Shown here: one piece after another, positions 1 through 5,904 of the stretch
How positions within the stretch are numbered: position 1 is the first letter of the stretch
Layout: each line of letters starts with the position of its first letter
From: Gammaproteobacteria bacterium
GTDB lineage: Bacteria > Pseudomonadota > Gammaproteobacteria > Pseudomonadales > Azotimanducaceae
Length of the DNA stretch: 6,494 bases
Direction of reading: 5' to 3'
NCBI GenBank assembly: GCA_002708205.1
Contig: PAMR01000001.1
Location: forward strand, 35,100 to 41,593
Position numbers and translations under genes: made by a program
Notes under the pieces: model-generated
What the model was told of the DNA's origin: nothing
The model's database searches: none
Seen by the model: the letters and a program-made list of their open reading frames with translations, nothing else

Positions 1-51
1 AGAGAAGGTGACTATTAGGCATCGGTTCAAACTTATGGCTTTATCGTGAGG

Positions 52-621
52 CTAGGTTGCAAATGTTTGATTTAATTCGGCAATAACACGGGCTAGAAAA
101 GGCACCTCTTTTTCTTTTACACGAGCTTCCAAAGTTTCTGCCGAATCATTTGGATAAACGGGCACTGTAAGCTGCTGAATAATTTTGCCGGTGTCGTATT
201 CTCCATCGACGAAATGGATCGTGATGCCGGACTCAGTCTCACCGGCGTTTATTACAGCTTCGTGTACTCGACGACCATAGAAGCCTTTACCACCGAATTT
301 TGGTAATAAAGAAGGATGGCTATTTATAATCCGTCCGGAATATGCGGCTAGGGTCGTGGACCCGAGCCGCTTCATATATCCAGCGAGTAACACGAAGTCG
401 CATCCATGCCGCTGTAAAGTGTCGTTTATTGCTTGGTCCAATGCGTCTGCATCTGGATGGGTTGTGTTGCTCAGATGCACGGCTGGAACATCCAACTCCA
501 TCGCGCGATGGAAAGCGTTTGCGTTACGGTTGTTACAAATAATGACTTTGAGATCCACTCCCGCGATTACGGCACTCTGAATAAGTGAACCTCCATGAGA
601 TGTGAGCACACCAAGCTTCAA
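52..621 (-). CDS. PurN-type formyltransferase homologue (phosphoribosylglycinamide formyltransferase family)
   Basis: The 189-residue protein belongs to the family that transfers a formyl group from 10-formyltetrahydrofolate to glycinamide ribonucleotide (GAR) in purine synthesis, in the cytoplasm. The catalytic triad is visible: Asn100 and His102 in INSHPSLLP, and Asp143 in the EYDTGKII segment. The loop at 108-118 (KFGGKGFYGRR) resembles plant-type PurN more than E. coli PurN. Two features are unusual. The phosphate-binding loop, normally GxGSN near the N-terminus, reads SHGGSLIQ (8-15), without the Asn. The protein is also about 20 residues shorter at the C-terminus than E. coli PurN. The start is a TTG (619-621) overlapping the TGA stop of the upstream hot-dog gene (TTGA). 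It is preferred because the first beta strand and P-loop follow directly and the next Met is residue 41. Its Shine-Dalgarno is weak, which suggests translational coupling. Family membership is secure. Whether the substrate is GAR is uncertain, given the altered loop and non-purine neighbours. Confidence 0.87.
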   Translation of the reverse strand: MKLGVLTSHGGSLIQSAVIAGVDLKVIICNNRNANAFHRAMELDVPAVHLSNTTHPDADALDQAINDTLQRHGCDFVLLAGYMKRLGSTTLAAYSGRIINSHPSLLPKFGGKGFYGRRVHEAVINAGETESGITIHFVDGEYDTGKIIQQLTVPVYPNDSAETLEARVKEKEVPFLARVIAELNQTFAT

Positions 622-1409
622 GATTGTGTCGTCTCGCTCGTAGACCTTATCTTGTAGATGGCTGTGTGTAACACCTCAACTGCCACTTTATCTTGAAACG
701 TATAGGACACGTTGAGGTTTACAAATTCATGGCCTTTGTTTCTCCATTTTTCGGTCGGTACAGATCGAATCTTCAGCTCGGATCCCACTTGAATAGGTAT
801 TCGAAATTGAATTCTTGAACCTACATGAAGCCATGCGGGCATATCGAAATGCCGACTTAATGCTTGATTAGAGACGCTCAAAATCGCATGCGGGTGCACC
901 AGTCCGGCTTGGTAGATGGGAAGGCGGTCAGAAATTTCGGTTGTATAGGCGTCATTTTCTGCTTCTGTCGTTTGCCAGTTCCAACTTGGTAGAGCGTTAC
1001 CAATGTCTATTGAATCCCAATGTATTCTTTCGCGGGCGGAAGCTGCTGGTCCACTTGGCGCAGTCGCTATAGGATCTATATTCTCGGTCGAAGGACGAGA
1101 ATTCATTCGGGCGATTAGAGTTCCATTTCTGGCCGTACAGGAGACATCGTAACCGTCTCCATTGCGTGTGTGTTCGATATAGAGAACATCCCCGCTATAC
1201 ACTGGCTGGAGCAAACGGAGTTCCACTTCATATCCTTCAAACCAAGCTTCACCAAATTTTTCCGCCATTGGATACGTCATGTGACCAAAGACGGCTACAC
1301 CAGGAACAAGGCCGGAACTAAAACCGTAGTTACGGGCTGTTTCCTGACTATGTATTTTGTTTTCACTGGCTTCGGAATAGTTGCGCGCGACAACCTCGTA
1401 AGTTCCCAT
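618..1409 (-). CDS. MaoC-like double hot-dog domain protein (acyl-CoA hydratase/dehydratase-like)
   Basis: The 263-residue protein appears to hold two hot-dog domains, roughly 1-105 and 130-255, joined by a low-complexity linker rich in Ala, Ser and Pro (105-128). The first domain carries a hydratase-type segment at 14-44: ASENKIH, then an Ala-Arg-Asn-Tyr-Gly-Phe helix, then LVPGVAVFGHM. This resembles the GDxNPxH...AxxxGF...HG motif of MaoC/R-hydratases that add water to enoyl-CoA. The Asn (N17) and His (H20) are kept, but the position of the catalytic Asp is Ser15 and the HG is PG. The second domain has a hot-dog helix with LVHPHAIL (170-177). The length fits two-domain hydratases such as mesaconyl-C4-CoA hydratase or HTD2-like proteins. 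The start is ATG with AGAGAAGG three bases upstream. The stop overlaps the start of the formyltransferase gene. The fold assignment is good. Enzymatic activity is uncertain, and an acyl-CoA binding or thioesterase-like role is possible. Confidence 0.75.
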   Translation of the reverse strand: MGTYEVVARNYSEASENKIHSQETARNYGFSSGLVPGVAVFGHMTYPMAEKFGEAWFEGYEVELRLLQPVYSGDVLYIEHTRNGDGYDVSCTARNGTLIARMNSRPSTENIDPIATAPSGPAASARERIHWDSIDIGNALPSWNWQTTEAENDAYTTEISDRLPIYQAGLVHPHAILSVSNQALSRHFDMPAWLHVGSRIQFRIPIQVGSELKIRSVPTEKWRNKGHEFVNLNVSYTFQDKVAVEVLHTAIYKIRSTSETTQS

Positions 1410-1441
1410 CGGCCTTCTCTAGCTGAAATTGATACAAATGG

Positions 1442-1471
1442 AGCATAAGATCAGAGGGGCTGTTTTCGCAA
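1442..1471 (-). promoter_or_regulatory. Candidate sigma70-like promoter for the hot-dog/formyltransferase pair
   Basis: On the minus strand, TTGCGA (1466-1471) matches the -35 consensus at four of six bases and TATGCT (1442-1447) matches the -10 consensus at four of six, with an 18-bp spacer. It would start transcription near 1435, about 25 bases upstream of the ATG at 1409. This is a weak match found by eye; no better pair was seen in the interval. Confidence 0.3.
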
Positions 1472-1486
1472 TGTATTGGCATTACA
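1472..1486. promoter_or_regulatory. Operator-like dyad in the divergent intergenic region
   Basis: TGTATTGGCATTACA is an imperfect 15-bp palindrome in which six of seven arm positions pair (TGTAnTG-N-CAnTACA). It lies immediately upstream of the candidate -35 of the minus-strand unit and between the two divergent genes. A dimeric regulator bound here could act on both. The form resembles half-sites of GntR- or LysR-type regulators, but no regulator gene is in the window, so the protein is unknown. Confidence 0.4.
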
Positions 1487-1491
1487 CGAAA

Positions 1492-1522
1492 GCAAAATAG
1501 CCCGAAAACTTGGGCTCTTTGC
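1492..1522. repeat. Imperfect inverted repeat / hairpin upstream of the PhyH gene
   Basis: GCAAA (1492-1496) pairs with TTTGC (1518-1522) and AGCCC (1499-1503) pairs with GGGCT (1512-1516). The two stems are separated by a small 2x1 internal loop, and an 8-base apical loop closes the structure: ten pairs in all. Seven A residues follow at 1523-1529. Neither strand has a proper U-tract directly after the stem, so a terminator is unlikely. It could be a second operator or a 5'-leader structure of the PhyH transcript. Confidence 0.45.
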
Positions 1523-1574
1523 AAAAAAATAGGGTCGGCGAAAGTGATTCTTATGTCTAATGAGTCGACTAAGT

Positions 1575-1579
1575 GGAGG
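1575..1579 (+). promoter_or_regulatory. Ribosome binding site that decides the PhyH start
   Basis: GGAGG lies ten bases before the ATG at 1590. The longer reading frame from the ATG at 1560 would place this Shine-Dalgarno inside its own coding sequence and has no such site of its own. The later start is therefore preferred. Confidence 0.65.
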
Positions 1580-1589
1580 TTCGTTCCAG

Positions 1590-2396
1590 ATGCAAAATTT
1601 GCCGTCAGGTTTGATTCAGTTAATGGAGGACGGTTATGCCGTTATAGACGATGCAATACCAATAAGTTTCTTGTCCGAGCTGCGTAAGTGGTCTGAAGTA
1701 TGGATCAATCGTACGGTTCACCCTAAAAACTGGAAGTATCAAGGGTCTGATATCAAGATAACTGGAATTAAGCACCAGTCACGTCGTCACGAATTTCCTA
1801 TCGATCCGATGGTGGATCGTATTGTTGACCATTCGGCCGATATCATGAGTAATTTACTCATCGAAGATTTATGTTCGGGTGGTGTTTTTCAGATTATATC
1901 GAAGCCACCGATGTCTTCGGCTTTATACTGGCATCAGGATTGGGGACGTTGGACCGATCCGATTAGTTTATCTCCCTGGCCGCAGCAGGTGTTTCTAAAC
2001 TGGTATTTGACGGACACGAATGTTGAAAATGGATGTTTGCGTTTGATTCCAGGAACCCACAAAAGTCGCATTGATCTTCATAGGCACTTGGTTAATGCAC
2101 ATGAGGGGGGAGGGTACAATATCAAAGAAACCAATGAATGGATGTTTTGCGATCATCCCCAGGCGATCGATTTGCATGTGAAGGCTGGACAGTTGGTTAT
2201 AGGCGATGCTCGACTGCTTCACGCAACTCATCCCAATCGATCAACTGAGAGGCGAACTGTTTTATTGGGTTGGTACTATCGCGAATCGAATGAAGTGCCA
2301 GAGTGGTGGCGTGGAACCATACCCAATGAGATTCGACGCCGAGATAAGAATGAGCCTAACGTCTGGGATCGAACACCAGGGAAATATTTAAGGTAA
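1590..2396 (+). CDS. Phytanoyl-CoA dioxygenase (PhyH) family Fe(II)/2-oxoglutarate oxygenase
   Basis: The 268-residue protein matches the PhyH family, cytoplasmic non-haem iron enzymes that hydroxylate a substrate while decarboxylating 2-oxoglutarate to succinate. The iron-binding facial triad is complete: His115 and Asp117 in YWHQDW, and His211 in ARLLHATHPNRS. Arg222 in STERRTV lies eleven residues after the distal His, the spacing of the 2-oxoglutarate-binding Arg in human PhyH. The core segment NWYLTDTNVENGCLRLIPGT (147-166 of the frame that begins at 1560) is the family's typical jelly-roll strand and PGTH turn. The N-terminal 'LMEDGYAVIDDAIP' is the usual opening. The length is normal. 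The start at 1590 is chosen for its Shine-Dalgarno; a start at 1560 would add ten residues. The gene stands alone, divergent from the hot-dog gene and convergent with the CoA-transferase. The family acts on acyl-CoAs, ectoine, phosphonates, halogenated compounds and others, so the substrate is unknown. Enzyme class is near certain. Confidence 0.92.
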   Translation: MQNLPSGLIQLMEDGYAVIDDAIPISFLSELRKWSEVWINRTVHPKNWKYQGSDIKITGIKHQSRRHEFPIDPMVDRIVDHSADIMSNLLIEDLCSGGVFQIISKPPMSSALYWHQDWGRWTDPISLSPWPQQVFLNWYLTDTNVENGCLRLIPGTHKSRIDLHRHLVNAHEGGGYNIKETNEWMFCDHPQAIDLHVKAGQLVIGDARLLHATHPNRSTERRTVLLGWYYRESNEVPEWWRGTIPNEIRRRDKNEPNVWDRTPGKYLR

Positions 2397-2454
2397 TGCC
2401 AGGCGATACAAACAGGGTCGGGAGCTGAGGTGACTCTGGTTGAATATGAAACGA

Positions 2455-3645
2455 TTAAACTGCTCCTTCTTTTCGTAATCTTTCTATCGACTCTTTATCA
2501 AAGCCTTCTTGCTTTAAAATCTCGTCTGTATCGGCACCTAAGTCTGGAGGAAGTGCGCCAGGTGTTAGTGGAGTTCGGCTCATTTTGATAGGGGAACCAA
2601 CGACTGTGTTCAGACTCCCGTCTATATCTACGAGATCTCTGATATAACCATTTGCGCGGACTCCTTCGTCATTAACCACCTCCGCGTAATCTCTAACAGG
2701 TGCGTAACGGACGCCAGCGTTCTTCAATATTTCGCACCACTCCAAGGTGGTCTTTTCCAAAAACGATTTTTCGAGTTCGGTGATGAATTCGGACAACACT
2801 TCCGGAGCCATAATAGGGCCCTGTGTACGTTCGTCGAGAGCGAGATCGGGTCGTTCTATAGCTAGAAAAAAGGCGTCACGGGCGTCGGGTGGCACGCCGA
2901 TTATGCCGAGCCACCCGTCTTTTGTTTGGAAAATTCGATACGCCGCTTTAATCATGGGATGACCAAAATTTGAACGCCCGGGAACTTTTTTGGTCATCAA
3001 GTAATGAGTATATTCAGATGCTTGAGCCCATATTTGTCCCCCTAATAAAGAAACTTCTATTTGTTGTCCAAGGCCGGAGCTATTTCGAGCGTGTAGTGCT
3101 GCAAGAATCCCGGCAACCATGTTTAGTGAGCCAATATGATCGGCGATAAATGCACCTACTGGAGACGGCGGATCCCCATCACGTCCGGTGGTTTTCACTA
3201 ATCCCCCGGCCGATTGACCCGCTAGATCGGCTCCTTCTCTCTGCGCGTCAGGTCCGACAGGTCCGAATGTGCTACCCGAGGCACAGATAATCCCAGCGTT
3301 TATTTTTTGGAGTTCATCGTACCCCAGCCCCCATTCTTCCAGGGTTCCTGGTGTGAAGTTACTAATGACAACATCAGCACTTTTCACGAGACTTTTAAAT
3401 ACTTCCGTTCCTCCGGAGGTACGCAAATCAATCGTCACGCTTTTCTTACCCCGATTGCACGCGGTAAATACTGCGCTGCGCATGTCTTCGGGAGATAAAA
3501 AGATGTACCGCCCTTGGTCTCCGATGTTAGGCAATTCGATCTTTATGACATCAGCCCCCATGTCAGAAAGAAGTGCTGCTGCTTGAGGGCCTTGTATAAG
3601 CAGCCCCATTTCGAGGACTTTGATACCGGATAAAGCACCAGACAT
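2455..3645 (-). CDS. Family III CoA-transferase (CaiB/BaiF type)
   Basis: The 396-residue protein is a full-length family III CoA-transferase. These enzymes move CoA between carboxylic acids as interlocked dimers, through an aspartyl-CoA anhydride intermediate. The N-terminal LSGIKVLEM and LSDMGADVIKIE (27-37), then NRGKKSVTIDL (64-74), are the usual CoA-binding Rossmann-like segments. The catalytic Asp is Asp169 in GAFIADHIGSLN, the same number as in formyl-CoA transferase Frc. It is followed by the hallmark NMVAGILAALHAR....GLGQQIEVSLL (175-200). The Frc glycine loop is replaced around 248-254 by IIGVPPD, so this is not an Frc orthologue. The ATG start is backed by a very strong Shine-Dalgarno. 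It follows the ABM-domain gene by 23 bases, so the two are probably co-transcribed. Downstream of the TRAP genes, the likely role is to activate an imported acid as its CoA thioester (inference). Donor and acceptor acids cannot be told from sequence; racemases such as AMACR share the fold and are a less likely alternative. Confidence 0.93.
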   Translation of the reverse strand: MSGALSGIKVLEMGLLIQGPQAAALLSDMGADVIKIELPNIGDQGRYIFLSPEDMRSAVFTACNRGKKSVTIDLRTSGGTEVFKSLVKSADVVISNFTPGTLEEWGLGYDELQKINAGIICASGSTFGPVGPDAQREGADLAGQSAGGLVKTTGRDGDPPSPVGAFIADHIGSLNMVAGILAALHARNSSGLGQQIEVSLLGGQIWAQASEYTHYLMTKKVPGRSNFGHPMIKAAYRIFQTKDGWLGIIGVPPDARDAFFLAIERPDLALDERTQGPIMAPEVLSEFITELEKSFLEKTTLEWCEILKNAGVRYAPVRDYAEVVNDEGVRANGYIRDLVDIDGSLNTVVGSPIKMSRTPLTPGALPPDLGADTDEILKQEGFDKESIERLRKEGAV

Positions 3646-3653
3646 AATCTTTT

Positions 3654-3660
3654 ACCTCCT
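3654..3660 (-). promoter_or_regulatory. Strong Shine-Dalgarno of the CoA-transferase gene
   Basis: On the minus strand AGGAGGT is followed by eight bases and the ATG at 3645. It is the best ribosome binding site in the window and fills much of the 23-base gap after the ABM gene, so the CoA-transferase can be translated efficiently from the shared message. Confidence 0.8.
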
Positions 3661-3668
3661 TGAGGTGA

Positions 3669-3956
3669 TTAAGCGATTAATGTGCACGGGTGAGGGACCC
3701 GTTCCACTAGAGGGATTACGTTATCCATATAAAAAACGGCAAACGAATCCGCCTTCCTATGGTCGTCGAGGTGTTCCTCCGTTAACCATCTCTCTACTAA
3801 CATAAAGATCCGTTCATCACTCTGAGAGTGGTAAACTTCGAAACGGTCACATCCAGGCTCATCCCTCGACATCTCGGCAAGGGTGGTCAACATGCCACTT
3901 ACCTTTTTGGCATCGTCGATGTTTTTCAGATTAAGAATTACGTTGTTATAAACCAC
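3669..3956 (-). CDS. ABM-domain protein (antibiotic biosynthesis monooxygenase / quinol monooxygenase YgiN-like)
   Basis: This 95-residue protein has the length and layout of the small dimeric ferredoxin-like ABM family. An N-terminal strand (NNVILNL) is followed by a helix, then EPGCDRFEVYHS (33-44), then a strand with RIFMLVERW (49-57), then TEEHLDDHRKADSF (59-72) and a final helix and strand. EPGCxxFE and xxxxERWxxxExLxxH are the characteristic ABM signatures. Some members oxidise quinols or polyketides without a cofactor, others degrade haem, and many have no known activity. The start is GTG, supported by GGAG seven bases upstream. It lies 76 bases after dctM and 23 bases before the CoA-transferase gene, placing it in the same gene series. 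A role in oxidising the transported compound or in detoxifying an intermediate is possible but unproven. Confidence 0.82.
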   Translation of the reverse strand: MVYNNVILNLKNIDDAKKVSGMLTTLAEMSRDEPGCDRFEVYHSQSDERIFMLVERWLTEEHLDDHRKADSFAVFYMDNVIPLVERVPHPCTLIA

Positions 3957-4024
3957 TGTTACTCTCCAAGCTTTCTATAACAGTACCAAAGAGTCTTAGT
4001 GATCACGAGATCGGAAGCCTTATC

Positions 4025-4048
4025 AAAAAAAATCAGCTATACGCTTGA
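4025..4048 (-). terminator. Possible weak intrinsic terminator at the end of dctM
   Basis: On the minus strand a small stem (TC, bulged A, AGC paired with GCTGA around the loop GTATA) overlaps the dctM stop codon and is followed directly by eight T residues. The stem has only five pairs, three of them G-C or C-G, so termination would be partial at best. It could lower expression of the ABM and CoA-transferase genes relative to the transporter. Confidence 0.3.
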
Positions 4049-5385
4049 GCAGGAAGCCATGTCACAAGCGCTTCCCAATGAAAGATGGCGGTCAGTCCAA
4101 TTAGTTGAAGGAGGATAAAAGGAATAACGCCGCGGTATATTGTAAAGGCGTCGATTCCCGGCGGTGCGACACCCTTTAAATAAAAAATAGCAAATCCTAC
4201 AGGGGGAGTCAGAAAGCTGGTCTGGAGACAGACGGCGAATAGAACGGTGAACCAAATTGGATCGAATCCTAGGGATATAACGACTGGCGCGACGAGAGGA
4301 AGGATGATTAGTGTTAGTTCAATCCAGTCAAGAAAAAAGCCTAAGATGAAAGTGAGCACCAAAATGGTAATTACTATTCCGGTTGCTCCGAAGGGCAAAC
4401 CCAATAAAGCGCGTTCAATGAGCTCATCTCCTCCTAATCCCCGCAGAACGAGGGAAAAAGCTGTAGCCCCAATCAAAATACCAAAAATAAAGGCCGTCGT
4501 TTTGGTCGTTTCGCGGGAGACTTCTTTTAGGACTTTGAGGTTTAGTGAACCGTATACCGCGGCGAGTGCTAACGCCCCGGCAGCCCCCACTCCAGCCGCT
4601 TCGGTGGGGGTAGCAAGCCCGAAAAAAATACTGCCGAGAACGGCAACGATCAACAGTGTGGGAGGTACAATTGCCTTGGCCAGTTCAACTAGATCAGTAA
4701 GGTTAAAAGTCATCTGATTTTTTATGCGGGGAGCTAGTTCCGGGCGGACTGCGCCGTACACAAGCAAGTAAATTATGTATAGCGAGCTAAGCAACAATCC
4801 TGGAAAAACCGCGCCCAGAAATAAATCGCCCACTGACATAGCCATACGATCTGCCATTAGCACTAGCATGATGCTTGGAGGTATCAAGATCCCGAGTGTT
4901 CCCACGGCGCAAACAGTCCCGGCTGCCAACTTTTTGTCGTAGCCATTTTCGAGCATGGTGGGAAGTCCTAATAGAGCAAGTAGTACAACGGATGCTCCGA
5001 TAATCCCGGTAGTTGCCGCGAGCATTACACCTATCACAGTCACTGTTATTGCGAGTCCGCCGTTGACTCGTCCAAAGATTCTAGCGAAGCTCGTCATTAG
5101 CCGATTTGCGATTCCCGATCGATCGAGTAGCAAACCCATAAAAATGAACATCGGTAACGCGACCATGACCCAGTTTTCCATCACGTTCCAAACGCGCTCA
5201 ACAGCGATCGATGCGTAGTTCCAATCCACTCCAATCGGAATACCAAAATCCACTTCTAGAACAATAGCCAAAGCAGTAAAAAATATGGCCAGCCCGGCGA
5301 GTAACCACGCGACTGGGAATCCGGTAAAGACGAGCGCTATGAATGCCACAAACATAAAGAGGGCGAGTATCTCGTTGCCAGGCAT
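4033..5385 (-). CDS. dctM: TRAP transporter large permease subunit (DctM family)
   Basis: This 450-residue, very hydrophobic protein is the large membrane subunit of a tripartite ATP-independent periplasmic transporter, which drives solute uptake with a sodium gradient in the inner membrane. About a dozen membrane segments can be read, beginning at 5-42. Family landmarks are ALPMFIFMGLLLDRSGI (76-92), GIIGASVVLLALLGLPTMLENGYD (127-150, split by a short loop), GTLGILIPPSIML (162-174), GLATPTEAAGVGAAGA (256-271), FLDWIELTLIILPL (351-364) and QTSFLTPPVGFAIFYLKGV (388-406). These correspond to the two inverted halves with their helical hairpins and sodium sites. The insert after the second helix and the length are like the FcbT3/TakM group rather than the classical C4-dicarboxylate DctM. 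The ATG overlaps the dctQ stop by one base (TGATG), so the two are translationally coupled. The family is certain; the solute is unknown. Confidence 0.96.
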   Translation of the reverse strand: MPGNEILALFMFVAFIALVFTGFPVAWLLAGLAIFFTALAIVLEVDFGIPIGVDWNYASIAVERVWNVMENWVMVALPMFIFMGLLLDRSGIANRLMTSFARIFGRVNGGLAITVTVIGVMLAATTGIIGASVVLLALLGLPTMLENGYDKKLAAGTVCAVGTLGILIPPSIMLVLMADRMAMSVGDLFLGAVFPGLLLSSLYIIYLLVYGAVRPELAPRIKNQMTFNLTDLVELAKAIVPPTLLIVAVLGSIFFGLATPTEAAGVGAAGALALAAVYGSLNLKVLKEVSRETTKTTAFIFGILIGATAFSLVLRGLGGDELIERALLGLPFGATGIVITILVLTFILGFFLDWIELTLIILPLVAPVVISLGFDPIWFTVLFAVCLQTSFLTPPVGFAIFYLKGVAPPGIDAFTIYRGVIPFILLQLIGLTAIFHWEALVTWLPAQAYS

Positions 5386-5903
5386 CAGTGCGTCTTCTTA
5401 AAGAATAGAAAAGACCAAAGCCGCAATAGTCTCGACATTGCGGCTAGCCCGAGTAAGACAAAACCCATAACTAAGACAGATTTAATGAGCCACCGTCCTC
5501 CTAATCCTCCCGGCGACGCGGAAATTTCGCCAGTTTTGAAACTGTCTAAGACGAATGGAATCCCATAGAGGATCATCATGGCGATAAAAGGAAGCAGTCC
5601 TAAAAGTAGCCCATAGAGATCGATCCAAGCTTGTGTCGTAGGCGTCAATCGTTCGTGGACGACATCCACTCTCACGTGCGCGTCAGCGTTTAAGGCGTAG
5701 CTGAGACCGACCATAAAACCGATGGAGTATAGGTGCCACTGAATTTCTTCAAACTCGATTCGACCTACCCCGAAAACATAACGGAGAAACACGTTTAGCA
5801 CTATTACAGCTAGCAGAGCGATCCAAATCCAGGAGACGCTGTTACCAACTTTTACGATAAAACCATCAATCATTCTAGAAAGATCAGTTTCCGGAAGTTC
5901 CAT
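5385..5903 (-). CDS. dctQ: TRAP transporter small permease subunit (DctQ family)
   Basis: The 172-residue protein is the small membrane subunit that pairs with DctM. Four membrane segments are visible at about 23-45, 56-72, 92-120 and 138-160. Family marks are VLNVFLRYVFG (35-45), the acidic pair in FEEIQWHLY (51-59), and HVRVDVVHERLTP (76-88), the last being typical of the FcbT2/TakQ group. The ATG at 5903 is chosen because it comes one base after the dctP stop (TGACATG) and gives a normal DctQ N-terminus (ELPETDLSRMIDGFI). The frame stays open upstream to an ATG at 6017, with another at 5948, but those would lie inside dctP, have no good Shine-Dalgarno and would add a charged, non-conserved tail. 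The Shine-Dalgarno at 5903 is weak, so coupling to dctP is likely. Confidence 0.92.
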   Translation of the reverse strand: MELPETDLSRMIDGFIVKVGNSVSWIWIALLAVIVLNVFLRYVFGVGRIEFEEIQWHLYSIGFMVGLSYALNADAHVRVDVVHERLTPTTQAWIDLYGLLLGLLPFIAMMILYGIPFVLDSFKTGEISASPGGLGGRWLIKSVLVMGFVLLGLAAMSRLLRLWSFLFFKKTH

Positions 5904-5904
5904 G

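Noticed and set aside
1..51. Possible start of a further minus-strand gene (ATG at 22-20, reading MPNSHLL to the edge)
   Set aside because: Only seven codons are visible and there is no Shine-Dalgarno. Nothing in these 51 bases can be assigned.
1553..1589. Earlier PhyH start at 1560, and a short overlapping frame from the ATG at 1553
   Set aside because: The GGAGG at 1575-1579 is correctly placed for the ATG at 1590. The 1560 start lacks a ribosome site, and the 1553 frame ends after about 44 codons with no recognisable protein features.
2397..2454. Terminator between the convergent PhyH and CoA-transferase genes
   Set aside because: Only very short inverted matches and no T-tract are present on either strand.
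3974..4006. Extended -10-like TGTTATAGA on the minus strand and the palindrome GTGATCAC (3999-4006) before the ABM gene
   Set aside because: The -10-like site has no -35 partner and would put the transcript start at the Shine-Dalgarno. An 8-bp palindrome is expected by chance in a window of this size.
4247..4717. 156-codon open frame on the plus strand inside dctM, and similar plus-strand frames opposite the CoA-transferase and formyltransferase genes
   Set aside because: These are antisense shadows of well-conserved genes, with biased composition (many Ser, Thr, Lys, Pro) and no domain signature.
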